The notes below the pieces were generated by a model. It saw only the letters and a list, made by a program, of their open reading frames with translations. It did not search any database and was not told the origin of the DNA. A program made the translations under genes and the position numbers. DNA of 64,000 nt from Haemonchus contortus (Eukaryota > Nematoda > Chromadorea > Rhabditida > Trichostrongylidae), in assembly GCA_000469685.2 (NCBI GenBank), contig LS997562.1, forward strand, positions 33,191,715 to 33,255,714, written 5' to 3'. Of this stretch, positions 58,551-64,000 are shown in pieces (within the stretch, counting starts at the first letter, position 1; each line of letters opens with the position of its first letter).

Positions 58551-60634
58551 TTCGAAAAGAAGCATGCAATATGGACGAAACTTCATAAACTTTGACGAGT
58601 AGCCCTGGTTTAAGTAGTCCTCGATTTGCCAAATTTCAGTCCCCTAGTAGTCCATTTCGTCGAAATCGCTATCCATTTGTATGATACCTAAAAATTTGAA
58701 ACTGATTCAAGAAAATGATTTTCTGCTCAATTTCATGTCCACCTGAACTTATTTTCCTCTACGGATCCTATCATCTACGCCAATTACCTTCACTGGAGTT
58801 TTTCAATTAAACTTGTAGTTTCTTCGAAAACGGAGAGGCGTTGGGAACATTTGAAAAAGCTAGTTATTCCCACATTAGTCAGTAAGAGGACTCATTCGAG
58901 CGAAGTAGCAAACCATCAATACTACAAGTCTGTTGTTTCTTGTAGGCTTCTTTTAATCTTGAGCAAAAAAACAAGGATCGTGTGAAGCACGACTCCATAC
59001 CCTCTCTTTGAAATTAAAAACAAGCTATTCCACATTCTTCAAGTCGAGAGATTTAGGAATTCACTACTAATAGATCCTCTTTCAAAAGTTTGTATGACCT
59101 CACTACAGCGTAGAATTGAGCTTATTTGACACCCCTTCTCCGCCCTTCCCATCCCTTTCCCCTTCCCTCTGCCCACGTTCTGAAAATGCAAACCGCCATC
59201 GAATCTCCACAGTCATCCAGCCATCCATCCTACTGATTTCGGCTCCATTTTTGCAAAGAATGCTTAAAGGTGGGGAATTTTTACTTCAGTATCAGCCTTT
59301 CTCCTCTAGGTCGAGCAACATTAAAAGAATTCTGCTGGAGGAAGTGGAATGGATTTACTCAATCGTAACCACTTTCGTCTTCGTTGCCAAATGTACTGAC
59401 CCCGATTGCAGTACATGTTGTCAATAATCATGTGGACGATCTGAAACGGACTGTTAAATATGGGGCGTAATCCGAAGAATGACCAATTCTGCCTTTTTCC
59501 ACTGCTTTAAATCGCTAATCATAATTCATTTACTCTGACCGTACTCAAGGAGCCTTGGAATCAACATGAATTTCGCGTTTTAATTTGTTAGCAGCTGAAT
59601 TTCCTTTGTTACTGGCCATAATGGATGGCAGGGGTTGGTGTTGTGTTTGTGTTTGCTTAGGCAGCTTTTTTTTAGAGTGTTCTGCTTGGACACATGAGAA
59701 TGATTTCAATTCTAATCATTGCGGCTGTACTCATATTTAATCGATAGCCAAATTTATTTTGATTTAGTTCATTTCAACTATGACTTCGCCACATTCCCCT
59801 AACTCCTGGATGTTCGACGAGAAATCTCAAAACTTATAGAATAATCTGTGTATATCGTCAATGTTGCTTCGTGACTTCACATTGGAACCTTTGCAACATG
59901 TCCTTCTTCGAGCATTAAATTTCGATTCAGGAAAAGGAATTGCTCAACATTAGAGATTTCCTGCTAAAGTTATCGAAATTCTAGCCGCCCACGTACCTTC
60001 TGAACCCTTTCCGGTTTTTTTACATTTCCTATGGGAAAACTCAAAGTTTCATTCATGTGGAAGTTGTTACATGCACTCTGTGAGAAAACTTAAAATCCAC
60101 ACTCCCGATATTTTATGTTCATTTAAGTACCAGTGAGTAGATACTTGAAGTTACTATGAATAGTCTCATTACTCCGATACATTTGTTAATGAGCTCAACC
60201 GACCGTTGATCTCAAGTCGGAGTAAATGCGTCATAGGCTCAGAGACGACGACAAAGGTAGCCGCTAAGTAGGTAGGGTGACCAAAGACGTCTTCAAAGTT
60301 ACCTTTCTGGTAGATTTGAGAGCTGATTGAGGAGAAGCCACTTAAGAAACCTCCGATGACAATTTTCTTCTAGCTGCTGAGTGATCGACTAAAGTTTCCA
60401 TAAGTAGTGAGACATGCGCAGAATTCGTGGGCAAATCGAGATGATGATAAAAGAGAAAGACTTATTCAGTTGCATTTCGCGGCTTTCTCTTCCCTTCCTC
60501 CTCATCCTATATGAGTGAATAAATGAATAAATTATGGCCAGAAGTCGTTAAAACAACTCGAACTCCTCTGACAACCAGGTTCAGTGAATTCGAAGGCCGT
60601 AATGTGATTAAGGACTCCCATTCAGCAATTGGTT
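58551..60634. other. Intergenic, no supported gene
   Basis: One 103-codon plus-strand frame (59116-59427) has no recognisable content. AATAAA occurs near 60519 and 60527 on the plus strand without an obvious gene before it. Confidence 0.5.
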
Positions 60635-60773
60635 TCACTTGTGGAGCCTACAAATAAATCTATCGATCTCGACATAAATAAGTTGTTTTCCCACTGAAAA
60701 GCATTTACGTAGATCGGAAAATGGAAGGGAACCTTACTTGTTGTGAAAGGATCAAACAATATGTAGGCGCCTC
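60635..60773 (-). CDS. Possible terminal exons, unassigned
   Basis: Two minus-strand segments join in phase. 60773-60738 (acceptor CCTTCAG, donor GTAAGG) reads GAYILFDPFTT. 60693-60635 (acceptor TTTTCAG) reads GKQLIYVEIDRFICRLHK and TGA. The intron would be 44 nt. No upstream exon could be linked because a SINE follows immediately. The composition is protein-like but no family is recognised. Confidence 0.28.
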
Positions 60774-60877
60774 CTGAAGGCGAAAATTGTAGTTTGAATT
60801 GTAGCCAGAACCAGCTGTTACAAAGCATTAATTGCTGCTCCTTTTTTGTTACATTACAAAAAAGTAATTGTAAGATT

Positions 60878-61155
60878 CCTGGCATTAGTCAATTCCGTTT
60901 TTGATATGAGCCTCCATTTACACGATTTCCATTCAGAATCGCAACGGTGTATTGAGTGCGTACATGGCTTATACAATAGCTTGCAGGCGTTCGACTTGCT
61001 AAATCAGAGGTTTTGTCCTCCTCCCATACTAGTTTGCTACTATTCACCGACCCAGGAGAGATGGGAGGCTTAGTTGGCCAATGCTAATATCAATCTGGGA
61101 TAGGAACCCTGTGTGGATGTGTGATAGTGCATCACTCACCACTTCACAACGTTCG
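60878..61155 (-). repeat. SINE, diverged copy
   Basis: Minus orientation. The head is degraded (GTTGTGAAGTGGTGAGTGATGC). The B-box-like GGTTCCTATCC, a core with TAGCAAACTAGTATGGGAGG and a distal GATTCTGAATGGAAATCG remain in family order. Confidence 0.75.
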
Positions 61156-61209
61156 CTTCAATAGTCTAATATAGATTTCTACTGTCGGACGTGGTAATGC
61201 TCCACTTGA

Positions 61210-61232
61210 AATTGCACCCTGAGTCACATGAA
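61210..61232. repeat. Remnant of a GGGTGA-type terminal repeat
   Basis: CACCCTGAGTCACATGAAGTG resembles the inverted end GGGTGACCCACATGAAGTG of the element at 14308-14767, with a few differences. No partner end was found nearby, so this is a solo fragment or chance. Confidence 0.3.
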
Positions 61233-61633
61233 GTGCAAAATTCTCTTTACCATTCTGAATTTTTATTTAAGTTTACCTTTTCGAAATAGCTTTTTTTTGA
61301 TTTCCAATCTTTGGGCGTTTATAATTAAAATCTTTTCCCCGTTTTTAATCATCTCTCCTTCAATCGAGAAAATGTACTGGAGCAAATTGTTCAAGTGCTT
61401 GGCGTATACCGAACGGTGTTTGATTCGGTCTTAGAACATCACCGTTCCACTAACATGAACTCTCATTACTTATGCGAATAATCCCATTAGCCAATCAAGA
61501 CAACTTCTCCACGAGATGTAGAAAACAGAATCTCCTCTTTTCTATTGATCGTCCCAGAACTCTTTTTAGCTTTTTGACTATTATCGGAGCTTTTTAATTT
61601 GGAACTTCCACGAGGACCGATCCCTTTGCAGAA

Positions 61634-61941
61634 ATGTTCTATGCGTGCCTGGCTATTATGATTCTGTTCATAATAATGTGCTCGTGTGTTTCACTTGCTA
61701 TTATCGATTTGGAATTGTATAATTTTGGGCTATACATCGTACTTTTGTGCATTGTAGGTGAGTTACTATACCTTTCTTTACCAGTTACACCTTTTACTCC
61801 ATTATTATACAGTCTTCTTATTTTTTTCCATTTATTGGACTCCGCTGGAAAGGGACAGCTTCATCATTCGGTTTCATTTGACCAGCTTTTTATTTGACAT
61901 CTGGACGTCGCGGTTCACAAACGAAATTAAAAGAAGTTTGA
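61634..61941 (+). CDS. Two-exon gene, 59-aa protein with two membrane segments
   Basis: Exon 1 (61634-61757) starts two bases after CCCTTTGCAG, the form of a spliced-leader acceptor. It ends at GTGAGT in phase 1. Exon 2 (61886-61941) follows GACCAG and ends at TGA. The protein reads MFYACLAIMILFIIMC as the first hydrophobic segment, an acidic DLEL turn, then FGLYIVLLCIVAFYL as the second, completed only by joining the exons. It ends with a basic tail, GRRGSQTKLKEV. The topology is a small hairpin membrane protein. I do not recognise the family. The intron is 128 nt. The splice join preserving the second membrane segment is the main support. Confidence 0.55.
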
Positions 61942-64000
61942 GATGTCTCGGAACCTTTTGAGGTTGCGCCTTGAACTATACCGGGCTGATTAGGACATTC
62001 AAAAACTTATTTGGCCTACAAATAATTGATTAGGCTCGCATTTGAATAGGTGCTGTCATTTCCTGAGACAAGGCAGCCTTCCAACCACCCCTGAACCACC
62101 CTCATGCCCCTTTGTCCACTGACTAGCTTTCGAGCCCAGAGGTTATGTGTGAATCCTCGAAGGATGGAGGAAACGAGGTGGGAGTGGAGAGTGAGAAGAG
62201 AAGTTCAGCCAACCGAGTGAGGCTTCCTATACTTTGACCGACGAAGTGCCATCCCTTCTTTTTTACAACACCGTACACGTGCCTTTCATGAATAGTCAGA
62301 CCCACTAAAGAGTTTTGCGTATTGCCTCCCCTTTCATAGGAGCCATCGCGACTAAACAGAGAATCTCCACCAACTGCTCCTTGTTCCGACAGTACGACCT
62401 TTCTTATAACTTCAGTTGCATCTTTGGATCAAAAGGGGCATGGCTAAGGCTGACATCGCCAGATTAAATTACTCGACTATGACCGCACCGGAGTCCGAAA
62501 CTCTTCGCGCCGTTAATTTTTAAACGCCTTCAATTAAAACAGCGGAAGCTTCTATAGCTCCAGCAGCAGCAGTGATTGTTATGCGGAGCCGCCCCATTGG
62601 GCTCCGAGACTTTATCCTGTCAGGCAGAAGGAAAGGCTTAAAACGAATAGGATTCTGTTAATGCTGTCCAGTAATAATAGACCAGTAGAGGAAACTTTGG
62701 GGCGCTGAACGTATAGTTTGAGCTCACCTCTCTACGTTGTCCATGGAACCCAAATTTTTTGCTAATCGATGCAACTTCGTCTAAACCTTTTTTTCTTACT
62801 TCTTCTAATTCATGAGGTTAGAAGAACCACTCGAGTGGATTTTGGACCCCATTGAAGCAAATAATGTTCTCGTTACACTCAAATGACATTCAAGGAGACG
62901 AACTTTTGGGTAAAATCGTTGGCTCAGGTCCGGCGAACTAGTTATCGGTCGCGTCGAAGCCTGAGCAGCAGAATAGTCCAAGGCTGAGCATATATTTAAA
63001 GAATTGACCTTGGGTACCTTTCTCAAAATAAGCTTAACTGCATCCCTGCATACATTTTGCACGACTGACACTCTGGTAAACATTTCCTGACGAAACATTC
63101 TTTCAATGGACTAGCCGTACCACTATTGTTCAAGGGAGCTCCAAATTGCAAATTCCTCAAAAAGGCATTATAGCTATTGCAAAGACTCACACAACTGCTA
63201 CCATTCGGTGTTTAAAGGTATGTTCCCGACTCCTAGGCTCAGCGAGAGCCACCTCGACGCTCATCTTAAAGGCACTGCAGGGGTTTTCAGAGGCAAGCCA
63301 CTATTAATGAAATGTCTATGTGAAGAGCAGATGTTTTTCTTAGAAGGAGCAGGTGGTCGAGGAAGCGGTAGAGAAGCTTTTGCAGCGAGTCGGCATACAA
63401 GATACCCATTTGAGGGTCCTAGCTTGATGTACTATGCTTCCATGTTCATTGCCGTCTCCAGAGATGCTTTGAAGTGGTAAAGAAGGGCTGCTTTTGATTC
63501 TGATAAGCAACATCAAGCTAGGACTCAGACGGATAGGTTAACTAAACATGGATATTGCTGAATTCCGCTTGATAATAAGTGATAGTTCTTTGCTTCATTA
63601 ATAAAAGGTCCGAAAAAAAATCGTTCATTATGCGCTCAGGCCGAGAAAGCAATTCATCTCTTTACAGCCTGTTAATTGGAACCAGCTTCTCAAGAGACAA
63701 GAGATGTAAGAGCCCTGAAATGAATACCAGCTCACATTAGTGAGTATGGTAGAGCTAGATACACATTCAAAGAATAATTCAATTCAAAGAATTCAAAGAA
63801 TTCACTGGTAACCGGAACGGAATGGGTAGATCTACGAATTGAAATGAGCACGACCGAAGGCTCCGTTTTAAGGTCACTTATGATCAAGCGAATGGTCATT
63901 TTAAAGACATTGAGCTGTCCTTATCCCCAAATTCATTGGCGGTATTAAGGCCTCACGTTGGAATGGTGAACATCCCATGAGTTTCACTTTGATGTTGACA
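61942..64000. other. No supported gene to the window end
   Basis: Frames at 62805-63098 (minus) and 63092-63480 (plus) have no recognised content. A small inverted pair (CCTAGCTTGATGT near 63418 and ACATCAAGCTAGG near 63509) could form a stem. A tandem of AATTCAAAGA units lies near 63775-63803. Confidence 0.45.

Overview
The window looks like nuclear DNA of a nematode, most likely a clade V (strongylid or hookworm-like) parasite. The genome is AT-rich, with short exons separated by introns ending in TTTCAG and dense in mariner, MITE, SINE and LINE repeats. The best-conserved protein is a TRPM channel of the nematode GON-2/GTL type. The species call is inference. No rRNA, genuine tRNA, CRISPR array or bacterial operon was seen.

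Layout. Positions 1-6400 hold an old SINE, a G-rich tract, a possible two-exon minus-strand microgene (1011-1240), and coding-like fragments at 3475-4364, one of which resembles the last exon of a serpin. Positions 6398-36346 carry one large plus-strand TRPM cation-channel gene. I could thread 53 phase-compatible exons (about 1,920 residues), with the 5' end not identified. Its introns are loaded with mobile DNA: a 1.24-kb mariner, a TTAA-flanked piggyBac-like MITE, foldbacks, a near-perfect 48-bp-arm hairpin, and a SINE in the last intron.

Positions 36347-46400 are repeat-rich. They hold SINE copies, a second copy of a CpG-rich repeat also found in the TRPM gene's large intron, a nearly intact endonuclease/reverse-transcriptase LINE (40017-43748) with one frameshift in a T8 run, and a diverged tandem repeat with a hairpin. 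Positions 47424-49322 carry a complete-looking four-exon gene for a 94-residue single-pass protein with a PPVY motif, followed by an AATAAA. The rest is mostly transposon-derived: a foldback made of mariner ends (51290-52180), a 1.26-kb dead mariner (53271-54531), a palindromic MITE (55832-56227) and six more tRNA-derived SINEs. A second complete-looking microgene (61634-61941, 59 residues, two membrane segments) lies near the end.

The genes do not form an evident pathway. The channel gene is the only one whose function can be named with confidence. The recurring theme is tRNA-derived SINEs (at least twelve full or partial copies) and three different mariner lineages packed into introns and intergenic DNA. 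All splice models come from reading the sequence and checking codon phase by eye; no alignment was run.
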